This document shows, in pieces, positions 41,081-50,719 of a stretch of 64,000 nt of DNA. Location of the stretch: contig NVQB01000001.1 of assembly GCA_002319075.1 (NCBI GenBank), positions 2,790,001-2,854,000 of the forward strand, written 5' to 3'. The DNA is from Sphingobacteriaceae bacterium. GTDB taxonomy: Bacteria > Bacteroidota > Bacteroidia > B-17B0 > Aurantibacillaceae. The translations under genes and the position numbers were made by a program. Under the pieces are notes generated by a model. It was not told the origin of the DNA. It saw only the letters and a program-made list of their open reading frames with translations, and made no database searches. Every line of letters begins with the position of its first letter. Position 1 is the stretch's first letter.

Positions 41081-43756
41081 ATGGAGATAGCCAAGACATA
41101 TAACCCCGGCGAAGCAGAGCAGAGATGGTATCCGCATTGGATGAAACATCAGTTTTTTAAATCAACACCCGATCACCGCAAACCTTATACTATAGTCATT
41201 CCCCCTCCTAACGTAACGGGTATGTTGCATATGGGGCACATGCTTAATAACACTATTCAGGATGTTTTAATTCGCCGCGCGCGTATGCTGGGCTTTAACG
41301 CCTGCTGGGTGCCGGGAACAGATCATGCAAGTATTGCAACGGAAACAAAAGTTGTAAATCTGCTGGCAGAAAAAGGAATTAAAAAGACAGATCTTTCACG
41401 TGAAGAGTTTTTAAAACATGCATTCGACTGGAAGGAAAAATATGGCGGAATAATTTTAGAACAGTTAAAGAAATTAGGCGCCAGTTGTGATTGGGATCGT
41501 ACACGTTTTACCATGGAACCTGCTTTAACAGAGTCGGTGTTAGATGCCTTTATTCACCTTTTTAATAAAGGTCAGATTTATCGTGGTGTTCGTATGGTGA
41601 ACTGGGATCCACAGGGCCTCACAGCTCTGAGTGATGAGGAGGTTATTCATAAAGAAACTAACAGTAAGCTGGTTTACGTAAAATACCAAATTGAGCCTTC
41701 GCCAGGCTCAGCCGCAAAGGAATACATAACAGTTGCTACTACACGGCCTGAAACTATTATGGGTGATACTGCTGTTTGCGTAAATCCACACGACGAGCGC
41801 TACGCACACTTAAAAGGAAAAAACATAATTGTGCCTGTAGTAAACCGTGTAGTGCCGATTATTTTTGACGAATATGTGGATCGTTCTTTCGGAACAGGTG
41901 CATTAAAGGTAACTCCTGCGCACGATATTAATGACTTTAACCTTGGACAGAAATATAATCTTCCAACTATTGATGCTCTGACTCCGGATGGAAAAATTAG
42001 TGAAGCTGCAGGTGCCTACGTGGGTATGGACCGTTTCGCCTGCCGTAAACAGATTATTAAAGATTTGGAAGAACAAGGTCTGGTTGAGAAGATCGAAGAG
42101 ATAAAAAATAAAGTTGGCTATAGCGAACGAACCAATGCGGTAATTGAACCAAAGCTATCTATGCAATGGTTTTTAAAAATGGAGGAGATTAGTAAACCTG
42201 CCTTAGATGCTGTGTTAAACGGAGAAGTGAAATTAATTCCTGAAAAGTACATTAACACTTACAAACACTGGATGGAAAATGTTCACGATTGGTGCATTAG
42301 CCGTCAGCTTTGGTGGGGACAACGTATCCCGGCCTGGTACGACAATGCAGGAAATACGGTAGTTTGTAAAACCAAAGAAGAAGCTCTGGAATTATTAAAA
42401 GCAAAAAACGCAGCTGTAAAACCAGAAGATTTAAAACAGGATGAAGATGTTCTTGATACCTGGTTCTCTTCATGGTTATGGCCGCTAACGGTTTTTGATC
42501 CGGAAGTAATTAAAAATGGATGGGCAAAAGCCAACGAAGATGTGAAATATTATTATCCTACAAATGATTTAGTAACGGGCCCGGATATTTTATTTTTCTG
42601 GATCGCACGTATGATCATTGCCGGAAAAGAGTTTGCAGATTTAAAACCTTTTACAAACGTTTATCTTACTGGAATTGTAAGAGATAAGTTGGGAAGAAAA
42701 ATGAGTAAACAATTAGGAAACTCTCCCGATCCGCTTGATCTTGTAACCAAGTACGGAGCAGACGGTGTGCGTGTGGGAATGCTACTGAGCTCACCTGCCG
42801 GAAACGATTTGTTGTTTGATGAAAAAGATTGTGAACAGGGTAGAAACTTTGCCAATAAAGTCTGGAATGCGTTTCGTTTGATTAAAGGATTTGAGGTTAT
42901 TCCTGCTGTTTCTGCGAACGGAGCCGATATGCAGCCAAACTCTTCTAAAGCAACTATTACCTGGTTTGAAAATAAATTATCGGAGCAACTGGAAATAATC
43001 AACGATCATTATTCTAAATACAGAATGAGTGATGCTTTGATGGCAACGTATAAATTGGTGTGGGATGATTTTTGTGCCTGGTATTTAGAAGCTATTAAGC
43101 CAGAATTTGTCGACGGTAAATCTTTGCCCATTGATCAGACAACTTACGATGCTACTACTAATTTCCTGGAACAACTTTTAAAAGTGATGCATCCCTGGAT
43201 GCCTTTTGTGACTGAAGAAATCTGGCATTTACTTAAAGAACGTTCAGAAAAAGAATGTGTGATTGTTGCGGAATGGCCTAAGCAGTTAGCATCTTTAGAT
43301 GCCAGGCTGTTAGGTGAGTTCGAAGTATCGAAGGAAATAGTAACTACGGTAAGAAATGTTCGCGCGCAAAAACAAATGTCGCCGAAAGAAAAATTAGAAG
43401 TCATAGAAAAATCTTCGGCCGACCGTTCTTATTTTGATGATGTTATTGTGAAGCTTGCTAATCTTTCTGCATTTTCTTATTCAAAAGAAAAAGTGGAGGG
43501 AGCGTATAGTTTCACAGTTAAAACAACGGAATTTTATATTCCGTTAGCCAACAATATTAATGTAGAGGAAGAAAAAGAACGTCTCACAAAAGAATTGGAA
43601 TACAACAAAGGCTTCTTAAAATCGGTACAAATAAAATTGTCAAACGAAAAATTCGTGGCTAATGCAAAGCCGGAAATTATAGCAAGTGAACGTAAGAAAG
43701 AAAGTGACGCATTGTCTAAAATTGAATCCATTGAAGGACAATTAAAGAGTTTGTAA
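41081..43756 (+). CDS. valS: Valyl-tRNA synthetase
   Basis: 891 residues, full length. Class I signatures: PPPNVTGMLHMGHMLNNTIQ (HIGH-type HMGH), the editing domain with TTRPETIMGDTAV and TPAHDINDFNLGQ, the tRNA-selective WCISRQLWWGQRIPAW, KMSKS as GRKMSKQLGNSPDP, a helical anticodon-binding domain, and a C-terminal coiled coil from about residue 825. It charges tRNA-Val and edits threonyl-tRNA. The start at ATG 41081 is divergent from DUF1573 copy 1. Confidence 0.98.
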   Translation: MEIAKTYNPGEAEQRWYPHWMKHQFFKSTPDHRKPYTIVIPPPNVTGMLHMGHMLNNTIQDVLIRRARMLGFNACWVPGTDHASIATETKVVNLLAEKGIKKTDLSREEFLKHAFDWKEKYGGIILEQLKKLGASCDWDRTRFTMEPALTESVLDAFIHLFNKGQIYRGVRMVNWDPQGLTALSDEEVIHKETNSKLVYVKYQIEPSPGSAAKEYITVATTRPETIMGDTAVCVNPHDERYAHLKGKNIIVPVVNRVVPIIFDEYVDRSFGTGALKVTPAHDINDFNLGQKYNLPTIDALTPDGKISEAAGAYVGMDRFACRKQIIKDLEEQGLVEKIEEIKNKVGYSERTNAVIEPKLSMQWFLKMEEISKPALDAVLNGEVKLIPEKYINTYKHWMENVHDWCISRQLWWGQRIPAWYDNAGNTVVCKTKEEALELLKAKNAAVKPEDLKQDEDVLDTWFSSWLWPLTVFDPEVIKNGWAKANEDVKYYYPTNDLVTGPDILFFWIARMIIAGKEFADLKPFTNVYLTGIVRDKLGRKMSKQLGNSPDPLDLVTKYGADGVRVGMLLSSPAGNDLLFDEKDCEQGRNFANKVWNAFRLIKGFEVIPAVSANGADMQPNSSKATITWFENKLSEQLEIINDHYSKYRMSDALMATYKLVWDDFCAWYLEAIKPEFVDGKSLPIDQTTYDATTNFLEQLLKVMHPWMPFVTEEIWHLLKERSEKECVIVAEWPKQLASLDARLLGEFEVSKEIVTTVRNVRAQKQMSPKEKLEVIEKSSADRSYFDDVIVKLANLSAFSYSKEKVEGAYSFTVKTTEFYIPLANNINVEEEKERLTKELEYNKGFLKSVQIKLSNEKFVANAKPEIIASERKKESDALSKIESIEGQLKSL

Positions 43757-43774
43757 TGAAACTTTGTTTGTAAA

Positions 43775-43846
43775 ATGGCAATGAAGGAAGAAGGAATGGC
43801 TTACTGCATGAAGTGTAGATTTTATCTTTTTAAAAAGAAAAAATAA
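43775..43846 (+). CDS. Possible 23-residue CxxC micro-protein after valS
   Basis: ATG 43775 to TAA 43846 encodes MAMKEEGMAYCMKCRF plus YLFKKKK. The AYCMKC segment resembles the start of small zinc-ribbon proteins such as DUF5679, but the second CxxC half is missing. It lies between valS (stop 43756) and a strong terminator at 43884, so it would be translated from the valS transcript. It may be a truncated remnant or chance. Low confidence. Confidence 0.25.
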   Translation: MAMKEEGMAYCMKCRFYLFKKKK

Positions 43847-43883
43847 GTAGTAAAAGGCTAAGTAAGTTAAAAGGTCAAAAAAG

Positions 43884-43914
43884 TCCCCGATCAAAAGATC
43901 CGGGGATTTTTTTT
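43884..43914 (+). terminator. Intrinsic terminator of valS
   Basis: TCCCCGATC (43884-43892) pairs with GATCCGGGGA (one bulge) and is followed by eight T. Confidence 0.9.
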
Positions 43915-43980
43915 ATTACATTTGAAAAGGTTGCCATACCCAAATTCACTACAATTTCTATCCTAAAAACAAGATGAAAC

Positions 43981-45276
43981 ATGTTGTTAAATAATCAGAA
44001 GAATCTTTTACACTACATTAGTTTTTTTCTGATGCCTTGTCTTCATTTGTTAATTCTTTTCCTTGTATATAAACTTTTTTTATTGTCTGGATTTATTACT
44101 GTTATAGATCCTTTTTACCTTAAAAAATGGGATGCCGGTCTTTATGCAACCATAGCGGAACACGGGTATAAATTTGAAGCAAACAAAGCAGGTAACACGG
44201 CATTTTTCCCCTTGTTCCCCTACACATGGAAAGTACTTTGGAAAATTTTTGGCGCGGGTGTAGAGGGACTGTGTATTTATAATTTTATAGCCTTTAGTTT
44301 AGGAATGCTAATTCTTAAAAAAACGCTTGATTTTTCATGGTGGTATTTCCTGTTTTTCATTTCTATTCCTAGTAACATATTTATGTACGTGCCCTACTCA
44401 GAGGCAACTTTCTTTTTTTTCTCAGCGTTAGTTTTGGCGGGATTGAAAAGTTCAAATAAACCAATGGTCGTGGTAGGTTTGTTTTTCGCATCAATGACAA
44501 GACCATCTGGTGCTTTTTTTATCCCGGCAATTTTCGCCATGGAGCTGTTGCTTTTTGAAGACATCAAAAGTTTTTTGAAGAACGTCCTGATTTATTCAGG
44601 CGTCATAGTGCTTGCTGTAATTGTCGTATTTGCTTTTCAATACTATGCTACCGGGGTTTGGCTGGTGTTCTTTAAAGATGGTTGGTCGCGTCAACTGAGC
44701 CTTCCGGAATTCCCTCTTACCAGCTGGGGAGGGCTTAAGCACTTGTGGTTAGACGGCACGGCTCTCTTTTTTGGTTTATTAGCCTTTTCCATTTTATGTA
44801 TTCTTCTGTATAATAAGTTTAAAAGAAAAAAGAACTTCGTCGTGGATAGAGTAGAGGTCTTCAGCCTAACTTACGTAATGATGGCCCTTATAACAATACT
44901 GCTATTTGGTGGCAAAGATCCTGATGGAGGCACTTCATTATTATCTCTTAACAGATTTTTAATGGCGACACCCTTTTTTACGGTCATGCTTTATTTTCTC
45001 TCGCATCGGGCAGTGTTAAATTACAAGAGTCTTTGCCTTTATACATCAGTTGGCCTGCTAACGCTGTTTTCACTCAATTTAAGAGGAACGGGGTATTCAG
45101 GTTTCTCAGAGAGTAGCAGAATGATTTTTGTTTTGTTAGTGTTTACACTTTTCATGCTGTTTATTGCAAGCTCTAAAAAATTCGGGGAGAAATATCTTCC
45201 GGCTTTGTACCTTATTAATGTGGGACTTCAAATCATGTTACTGCACCGTTTTGCTTATGCGGGATGGGTAGGTTGA
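43981..45276 (+). CDS. PIG-V-like membrane mannosyltransferase
   Basis: 431 residues with about ten membrane helices. After the first helix comes the extracytoplasmic loop LKKWDAGLYATIAEHGY with the WDxxxY pattern typical of PIG-V/GT76-like enzymes, followed by TAFFPLFPYTWK. Later IPSNIFMYVPYSEATFFFFS and MTRPSGAFFIPAI match the same family. It likely transfers a sugar from a polyprenyl-phosphate donor to a lipid or glycan on the outer face of the inner membrane. Monocistronic, between terminators at 43884 and 45332. The leader contains TACCCAAA (43937-43944), complementary to the small-RNA loop. Confidence 0.85.
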   Translation: MLLNNQKNLLHYISFFLMPCLHLLILFLVYKLFLLSGFITVIDPFYLKKWDAGLYATIAEHGYKFEANKAGNTAFFPLFPYTWKVLWKIFGAGVEGLCIYNFIAFSLGMLILKKTLDFSWWYFLFFISIPSNIFMYVPYSEATFFFFSALVLAGLKSSNKPMVVVGLFFASMTRPSGAFFIPAIFAMELLLFEDIKSFLKNVLIYSGVIVLAVIVVFAFQYYATGVWLVFFKDGWSRQLSLPEFPLTSWGGLKHLWLDGTALFFGLLAFSILCILLYNKFKRKKNFVVDRVEVFSLTYVMMALITILLFGGKDPDGGTSLLSLNRFLMATPFFTVMLYFLSHRAVLNYKSLCLYTSVGLLTLFSLNLRGTGYSGFSESSRMIFVLLVFTLFMLFIASSKKFGEKYLPALYLINVGLQIMLLHRFAYAGWVG

Positions 45277-45331
45277 TAGCAGATTTCATGAAAATGGCGG
45301 TGCGACAAACTTAAACATCCAGTTTTAATAG

Positions 45332-45362
45332 AAAAACCGGCAGAAGACTTCTACCGGTTTTT
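45332..45362. terminator. Bidirectional terminator between convergent genes
   Basis: AAAAACCGG and CCGGTTTTT arms with an inner AGAAG/CTTCT stem; it has A and T tails suitable for both strands. Confidence 0.85.
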
Positions 45363-45374
45363 TTATTTGCATAC

Positions 45375-46169
45375 TTAGTTTTTTAACCAGTTCAAAATGT
45401 AATCTGCTTCTTCTCTCCAGCTTGGTAATCCAACAACGAAATGGTTTTTGCCTTCAAATAATTTGTAATCTGTTATCGAATTTTTATCGCTGTATTTTTT
45501 AAAGTTACGGTAACTCAAAGATGCAGGTAGAATATTATCTGTGCTTCCGGTGATAAACAAGATAGGAGCATGTGGTTTTTTGAAGTCTACTTTTGCAGCA
45601 GAAGTAAGTGCTCCTCGGGCAACCGTTTTAGATTCAGGAATGGTGTTTTCTTCATAAGATTTTTGTTGTTCACTTAAAGACATACCGTTTGTGAATGCGT
45701 ATTGCCAGTCGTTAAGCGACATTAAATATGTTTTTTTAAGAGAAGTAAAGATTCCCAAAACTTTCCAAGCAGATTTTAAGAAAGAGAATTCGTAGGGGAT
45801 AATTCCCAAAGGAGGAAAAGGATGAACTAGCACTCCGGCTGCGGCAAGACCGCGATTAACCAAAACCTGGGTAATTAATCCGCCTAAAGAGTGCCCTACA
45901 AGAATTGGCTTTTCGGGTAAAGCTTTTACAAAAGCAGCGTAATGGTCTATTAATTCAGAGAGTGTCAGCGTGGCAAGTTTTGTGTTTTTAGTTGGATGAA
46001 GTGCACGGAGTTCTTGAGGACTTCCTTCTTTATGAGGCCATGAAGGATTATGGGTGGTATAACCTTGTGCTTCGAAATAAGTTTTCCATGGGTTCCAGCC
46101 ATTGTGAGTTACAAAAGCTCCTGTAATAAATACTACTGTTTTTGAGTTGATTGATTTTAACGTGCTCAT
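45375..46169 (-). CDS. Alpha/beta hydrolase (lysophospholipase-like)
   Basis: 264 residues. An alpha/beta-hydrolase fold: oxyanion region VFITGAFVTHNGWNPW, nucleophile Ser in LVGHSLGGLITQ, acid in FITGSTDNILPA, and His in FEGKNHFVVGLPSW. No signal peptide, so cytosolic. The cap region between the nucleophile and acid (FPPLGIIPYEFSFLKSAW) is medium length. The substrate is likely a lipid or ester. Upstream of it on the same strand, about 170 bp away, is a Crp/Fnr regulator gene. Confidence 0.9.
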   Translation of the reverse strand: MSTLKSINSKTVVFITGAFVTHNGWNPWKTYFEAQGYTTHNPSWPHKEGSPQELRALHPTKNTKLATLTLSELIDHYAAFVKALPEKPILVGHSLGGLITQVLVNRGLAAAGVLVHPFPPLGIIPYEFSFLKSAWKVLGIFTSLKKTYLMSLNDWQYAFTNGMSLSEQQKSYEENTIPESKTVARGALTSAAKVDFKKPHAPILFITGSTDNILPASLSYRNFKKYSDKNSITDYKLFEGKNHFVVGLPSWREEADYILNWLKN

Positions 46170-46338
46170 GATTTCTTTTTTTAGGTTAATTATTTTAGTT
46201 CCTTGTTTTCTGAGAACAAATTTCTGGCGATAAAACGGAACTAATTTTAACCTGGGTTAAAATCGTAAAATTATTATTTGGCAGCCCTAACCTGGCTGCC
46301 GGCACTTTAATTAAAAGCGCTGTCATCGCATGGAAAGA

Positions 46339-46917
46339 TTACTTCCCCGAAATCCTTTTACGAATGCGGCTCAGCGAAGGACCTTGAATTCCGAGGTAAG
46401 ATGAAAGGTGGTATAGGGGAATGTTATTAAAAATTTCCGGATGTTGTTTAATGAGGTCAAGGTAACGCTCTTCTGGACTTTGAAACAGGAAACTTTCTGT
46501 GCGTTTCATAGAAATACTAAAAGCCATTTCTGCAATCAGCCTTCCAAGCCTTTCCCATTTATGCGATTGCGCATAAAGTTTTTTAAGATGGTCTACATGA
46601 ATATAAAGCACCTTAGAATCCGTCATAGATTGTGTGTAATAATTACAAGGCGATTGGTGGATAAAACTTTCAAAGGAAACAACGACCTGGTGCTGCGAAA
46701 AAAAGAAAACATTTTTTTCAAGTTCTGTTTTGGCATCTACATAATAGGTCCGGAAGACCCCCTCTTCTACAAAGCCCAGGTATTTGCACACATGACGGTA
46801 TTCGTTGTAATAATCGCCTTTTTTATATTCCTTCTTCTGCCAATACTCTTTTGAAAGATTAAAATCATCTTCATTAAGATCGGCTAAGGTATTTAGGGCA
46901 TATTTGAGGGTCTCCAT
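46339..46917 (-). CDS. Crp/Fnr-family transcriptional regulator
   Basis: 192 residues: N-terminal cNMP-binding-type beta-barrel (YKKGDYYNEYRHVCKYLGFV, GVFRTYYVD, VVVSFESFI) and a truncated C-terminal winged helix (HLSSYLGIQGPSLSRIRKRI). The cyclic-nucleotide phosphate motif RxA is absent, as is usual in this large Bacteroidota group, so no cAMP binding is implied. It probably regulates the adjacent hydrolase gene. Short C-terminus compared with CRP (about 210 residues). Confidence 0.9.
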   Translation of the reverse strand: METLKYALNTLADLNEDDFNLSKEYWQKKEYKKGDYYNEYRHVCKYLGFVEEGVFRTYYVDAKTELEKNVFFFSQHQVVVSFESFIHQSPCNYYTQSMTDSKVLYIHVDHLKKLYAQSHKWERLGRLIAEMAFSISMKRTESFLFQSPEERYLDLIKQHPEIFNNIPLYHLSSYLGIQGPSLSRIRKRISGK

Positions 46918-47104
46918 AGCTCAAAAATAAGATTATTAATGAAAAATTGAACTTCGTGAAGAATTATGGATATAAGACTTACGTTCTTTCGCAGAAAAGG
47001 AAGTTGATTTTTTATTCGGAGTGTTGGCTGAGTCAGGGCGTTTCGTGCGCTGATCCTAAGGAGTGGTCTTAACAACAAACCTTTTTTTCGCTTAGGCGAA
47101 AAAT

Positions 47105-47189
47105 GGTTTTTTGATTTTTCATCTTGCCTGCAAGCAAGCTTGCGTCAAGCTGTAAAATCAAAAAACCCACCAAGCGAAGCTTGATGGGT
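47105..47189 (-). terminator. Terminator hairpins downstream of tRNA-Gln
   Basis: On the minus strand ACCCATCAAGC (47189-47179) pairs with GCTTGGTGGGT (47175-47165) and a T-tract follows: a standard terminator of the tRNA transcript. An adjacent 14-bp inverted repeat, GGTTTTTTGATTTT (47105-47118) with its complement at 47154-47167, overlaps its base and could form a competing larger structure. Confidence 0.75.
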
Positions 47190-47196
47190 TTTGTTG

Positions 47197-47267
47197 TTGC
47201 CCGAGCTGGATTCGAACCAACATAGTCGGTACCAAAAACCGAAGTCCTGCCATTAGACGATCGGGCA
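47197..47267 (-). tRNA. tRNA-Gln (anticodon UUG)
   Basis: Reads as TGCCCGA acceptor arm, D-arm with GTCTAATGGCAGGAC, anticodon arm TCGGT-TTTTGGT-ACCGA with UUG at loop positions 34-36, T-arm TTGGTTCGAATCCAGC, and acceptor TCGGGCA plus discriminator A. The 7-bp acceptor stem is fully paired. CCA is not encoded. 71 nt, expected size. Confidence 0.96.
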
Positions 47268-47402
47268 TTTTATTTTGGTCTGCAAAAATACAAATTTTTT
47301 AATTCAACCAACTATTTTTTTAAAAAAATCATGGATTTTTCTGCTTTTCTCAACAAATTTAAACCAAGTAAAATACTATCTTCGCAACCATTACTTTAAT
47401 TT

Positions 47403-50400
47403 ATGATGACAAAAGAATTCTCGAGGCTAAATAACATAATCGGCTGGCTGGTTTGGGCCATTGCCACAGTAACTTATTGCTGCACTATCGAACCTACGGC
47501 CAGTTTCTGGGATTGTGGCGAATATATTGCCTGCGCATACAAGTTAGAGGTAGGTCACCCGCCGGGAGCTCCTTTCTTTTTGCTGATTGGCCGTTTTTTC
47601 ACGCTTTTTGGAGGAACTGATCCTGCAAATGCCGGTATGATGATTAACGTAATGAGCGGCTTATGCAGTTCTTTCACCATTTTATTCTTATTCTGGACGA
47701 TTACGCGCTTAGGAATTAAGGTGTATGGTTCTAAAATAAAAGTAGAGGATCTCGAAAAACCTAAGCAATGGGCTATTCTTGGTGCCGGTATTGTAGGCGC
47801 CCTGGCTTATACTTTCTCTGACTCTTTCTGGTTCAGTGCCGTTGAAGGTGAGGTTTATGCGATGTCATCTTTCTTTACTGCTATTGCTTTCTGGGCTATT
47901 TTGAAATGGGATGAGGAAGATACCACAAACCCTACAGGAGCTTTGCGTTGGTTGGTTTTAATTAGTTATATGATTGGTCTTTCTATCGGGGTCCATCTCC
48001 TGAACTTATTAATTATCCCGGCTGTTGGATTTATTATCTACTTTAAAAAATACACATTTAGCTGGAAAGGTTTTATTATTGCTGGTATTTCTTCGGTAAT
48101 GATTTTGGGTCTGGTTCAAAATCTTATCATTCCTAAGGTTGTTAAATTTATTGCCGATTACGAAGTTTTCTTTACCAATAAACTTAGTCTTGGGTTTAGT
48201 ACCGGAACTATTTTCTTTTTTATACTTCTGATCGTTTCTCTTACAGGTTTGATCATTTATACTGCAAACAAACAAGAAAAATATTATAAAATCGGGTTCT
48301 ATTCAGCCTGCATTTTATCAGGTCTGGCTGTGATTGTTGCTCCAAGCGGCGGCGGAATGTTTTTTCGTTTGATAATGTTAGGCGCAATCCTTTATGCTAT
48401 TCATAATTATAAAACAAAGACTATCACATTAAACGCAATCTTTTTAAGTTTTGCGACTTTACTGATCGGCTACTCTTCCTTTTTTGTTCTGGTAATTCGC
48501 TCACAGGCTAACCCTCCAATGGATGAGAACGATCCTGAAAACGCACCTAATATGTTATCGTATTTATTACGTGAGCAGTATGGTGACTGGCCGGTTTTAT
48601 ACGGGCAATATTATAATGCTCCTACACGTCCGAGAGTTGAATTTGGAAGCCTTGATCCTTTGTACGCAAAGGATACACTTACAGGTAAATACCGTGTTAT
48701 TGATGCGCGTAAAAATACAATTGCAAAATATGAAAAAGAATTTTGCACCCCTTTTCCGCGTATGTGGAGTGGGCAATCGCATCATGAAACCGGTTATAAA
48801 TATTGGGGAAATGTGGCAGAACATCACCGGAATAAACTTGTGGAAAACCGGGATGGAGAAAGTGAGACCATTGAGATTCCGACTATGGGCGCCAATCTTA
48901 TCTATTTTTGGAGATACCAGGTTAACTACATGTACCTGCGTTATTTCTACTGGAATTTTGTGGGAAAACAAAACGATGTGCAAGGTTCAACCGGAAATAA
49001 TATGGACGGTAACTGGGTTAGCGGGATAAAGCCTATCGATGATTTCAAACTTGGTACCGATTCTACTAAAAAGATCTACCGCGATAAAAATAATTTCGCT
49101 GATAATCATTTTTATGGGCTACCATTAATTTTAGGTCTTCTTGGAATGTTCTTCCATTTTAAGAGAAATAAGCCGGATGCCTGGGTTGTTTTATGTTTCT
49201 TCTTCTTAACAGGTCTTGCAATCGTAATTTATCTTAATCAATCGCCTTACCAACCACGTGAGCGTGACTATGCGTATACGGGCAGCTTTTATGCCTTTGC
49301 CATATGGATAGGTTTTGGTGTATTATTCCTCTATGATCAGCTGAGTAAAAAGGCAGCGTCTATGGGAATTGCTATTGGATCTACTGCTTTAAGTCTTATA
49401 GTTCCAGCATTAATGGCGAAAGAAGGTTGGAATGACCACGACCGTTCAAAAAGAACTTTATCGCGTGATGTGGCTATAAATTATTTACAAAGTTGCGCGC
49501 CAAATGCAATCCTTTTTACTAACGGTGATAACGATACTTTCCCACTGTGGTACGCACAAGAAGTGGAAGGCATTCGTACCGATGTAAGGGTAGTAAACTT
49601 AAGTCTCCTGCAAACAGACTGGTATATCCGCCAAATGCGTCGTGCAGCATATCTTAGTGCACCAGTTCCATTTACTATTCCTGAGCGAAAACTAGAAGCA
49701 GAAAAACTTTCTTATGTATTGATCAATCCACAAGGTGGTCCGATGGAATTAGGCAAAGCACTCGCAACTGCTTTGAGCGATGATCCTGCGGGAAAATACG
49801 ATAATAATGGCGATCTACTGGATGTATTACCAGCTAAGAGTTTGTACGTAAACGTAGATAGCCTGAAAGTAATGCAACAAAAAGTGATCAGTGTAAAAGA
49901 TACCGCGCGTCTTGCAAAACGTATCAGCTGGGAACTCGGCGGAAGAAATTACGTTCTTAAAAATGACCTCCTTGTGTTAGATCTTATTGCGCATAATAAC
50001 TGGGAACGTCCTATTTATTTTGCAGTGACAACAGGAGATGATGCTTATGTTGGTATGAAACGTTACTTCCAGTTAGAAGGGCTTGCTTACCGTTTTGTTC
50101 CTATTAAACAAACAGAGTCAGAAGAAGCTCAGGGTGGACGCGTAAATACAGATATTATGTACGACAATATCATGAACAAATTTTTGTGGGGTGGTATGGA
50201 TAAACCTGGTGTAAATCTTGATGAGAACTGTGTAAGGATGGCAAGTAATCTCCGTATGCAGATGTCTATTCTTGCAGGCGCTTTAATTAATGAAGGAAAA
50301 AATAAAAAGGCAAAAGCAGTTTTAGACAAGTGTCTGTCTTCTATGCCGGATGAAAACATTCCTTACGATGCAACCATTTACACGGTTTGCGGCGCTTATT

Positions 50401-50672
50401 ACGAAATAGGTGAAACTAAGAAGGGAAATGAGTTAGCTAAAAAGTTATTCGATATTTTTGAAGGCGACCTCCGTATTTACACAGCACAGAAACCAAATCA
50501 CAGAAGTGCCTATGGAAGAGACATTAACCAGGCGAAAGAAATTTTAAAACGTCTTACTGGTCTCGCACAACAATACAAACAGGACGCACTCACTAAAGAG
50601 TTTATGAGTAGAATACAAGGTGTATTAAGTCCGGAAGATTTATCACCACAAAGTGAACCTCAAATTCCATAA
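47403..50672 (+). CDS. DUF2723 family membrane glycosyltransferase-like protein
   Basis: 1089 residues. The N-terminal 600 residues include about twelve membrane helices and the DUF2723 signature: IEPTASFWDCGEYIACAYK and VGHPPGAPFFLLIGRFFTLF with the acidic Asp-Cys-Gly-Glu loop seen in C-type glycosyltransferases. The C-terminal soluble part includes LFTNGDNDTFPLWYAQEVEG and DVRVVNLSLLQTDWY, a conserved metal-like Asp motif. In Bacteroidota this family is linked to O-glycosylation of exported proteins. Start: ATG 47403 or the next codon ATG 47406. Immediately preceded by tRNA-Gln on the other strand. Confidence 0.92.
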   Translation: MMTKEFSRLNNIIGWLVWAIATVTYCCTIEPTASFWDCGEYIACAYKLEVGHPPGAPFFLLIGRFFTLFGGTDPANAGMMINVMSGLCSSFTILFLFWTITRLGIKVYGSKIKVEDLEKPKQWAILGAGIVGALAYTFSDSFWFSAVEGEVYAMSSFFTAIAFWAILKWDEEDTTNPTGALRWLVLISYMIGLSIGVHLLNLLIIPAVGFIIYFKKYTFSWKGFIIAGISSVMILGLVQNLIIPKVVKFIADYEVFFTNKLSLGFSTGTIFFFILLIVSLTGLIIYTANKQEKYYKIGFYSACILSGLAVIVAPSGGGMFFRLIMLGAILYAIHNYKTKTITLNAIFLSFATLLIGYSSFFVLVIRSQANPPMDENDPENAPNMLSYLLREQYGDWPVLYGQYYNAPTRPRVEFGSLDPLYAKDTLTGKYRVIDARKNTIAKYEKEFCTPFPRMWSGQSHHETGYKYWGNVAEHHRNKLVENRDGESETIEIPTMGANLIYFWRYQVNYMYLRYFYWNFVGKQNDVQGSTGNNMDGNWVSGIKPIDDFKLGTDSTKKIYRDKNNFADNHFYGLPLILGLLGMFFHFKRNKPDAWVVLCFFFLTGLAIVIYLNQSPYQPRERDYAYTGSFYAFAIWIGFGVLFLYDQLSKKAASMGIAIGSTALSLIVPALMAKEGWNDHDRSKRTLSRDVAINYLQSCAPNAILFTNGDNDTFPLWYAQEVEGIRTDVRVVNLSLLQTDWYIRQMRRAAYLSAPVPFTIPERKLEAEKLSYVLINPQGGPMELGKALATALSDDPAGKYDNNGDLLDVLPAKSLYVNVDSLKVMQQKVISVKDTARLAKRISWELGGRNYVLKNDLLVLDLIAHNNWERPIYFAVTTGDDAYVGMKRYFQLEGLAYRFVPIKQTESEEAQGGRVNTDIMYDNIMNKFLWGGMDKPGVNLDENCVRMASNLRMQMSILAGALINEGKNKKAKAVLDKCLSSMPDENIPYDATIYTVCGAYYEIGETKKGNELAKKLFDIFEGDLRIYTAQKPNHRSAYGRDINQAKEILKRLTGLAQQYKQDALTKEFMSRIQGVLSPEDLSPQSEPQIP

Positions 50673-50680
50673 ATTAATTT

Positions 50681-50713
50681 AACGGGTAAAGATTTCTTTA
50701 CCCGTTCTTTTTT
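50681..50713 (+). terminator. Intrinsic terminator after the DUF2723 gene
   Basis: AACGGGTAAAG (50681-50691) pairs perfectly with CTTTACCCGTT (50696-50706) around a 4-nt loop, then C and six T. It ends just before the next gene's GTG. Confidence 0.9.
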
Positions 50714-50719
50714 ACTGAA

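Noticed and set aside
46893-47078. 61-codon minus-strand frame before the Crp/Fnr gene
   Set aside because: Low-complexity frame overlapping the regulator start, no homology-like pattern, and no promoter.
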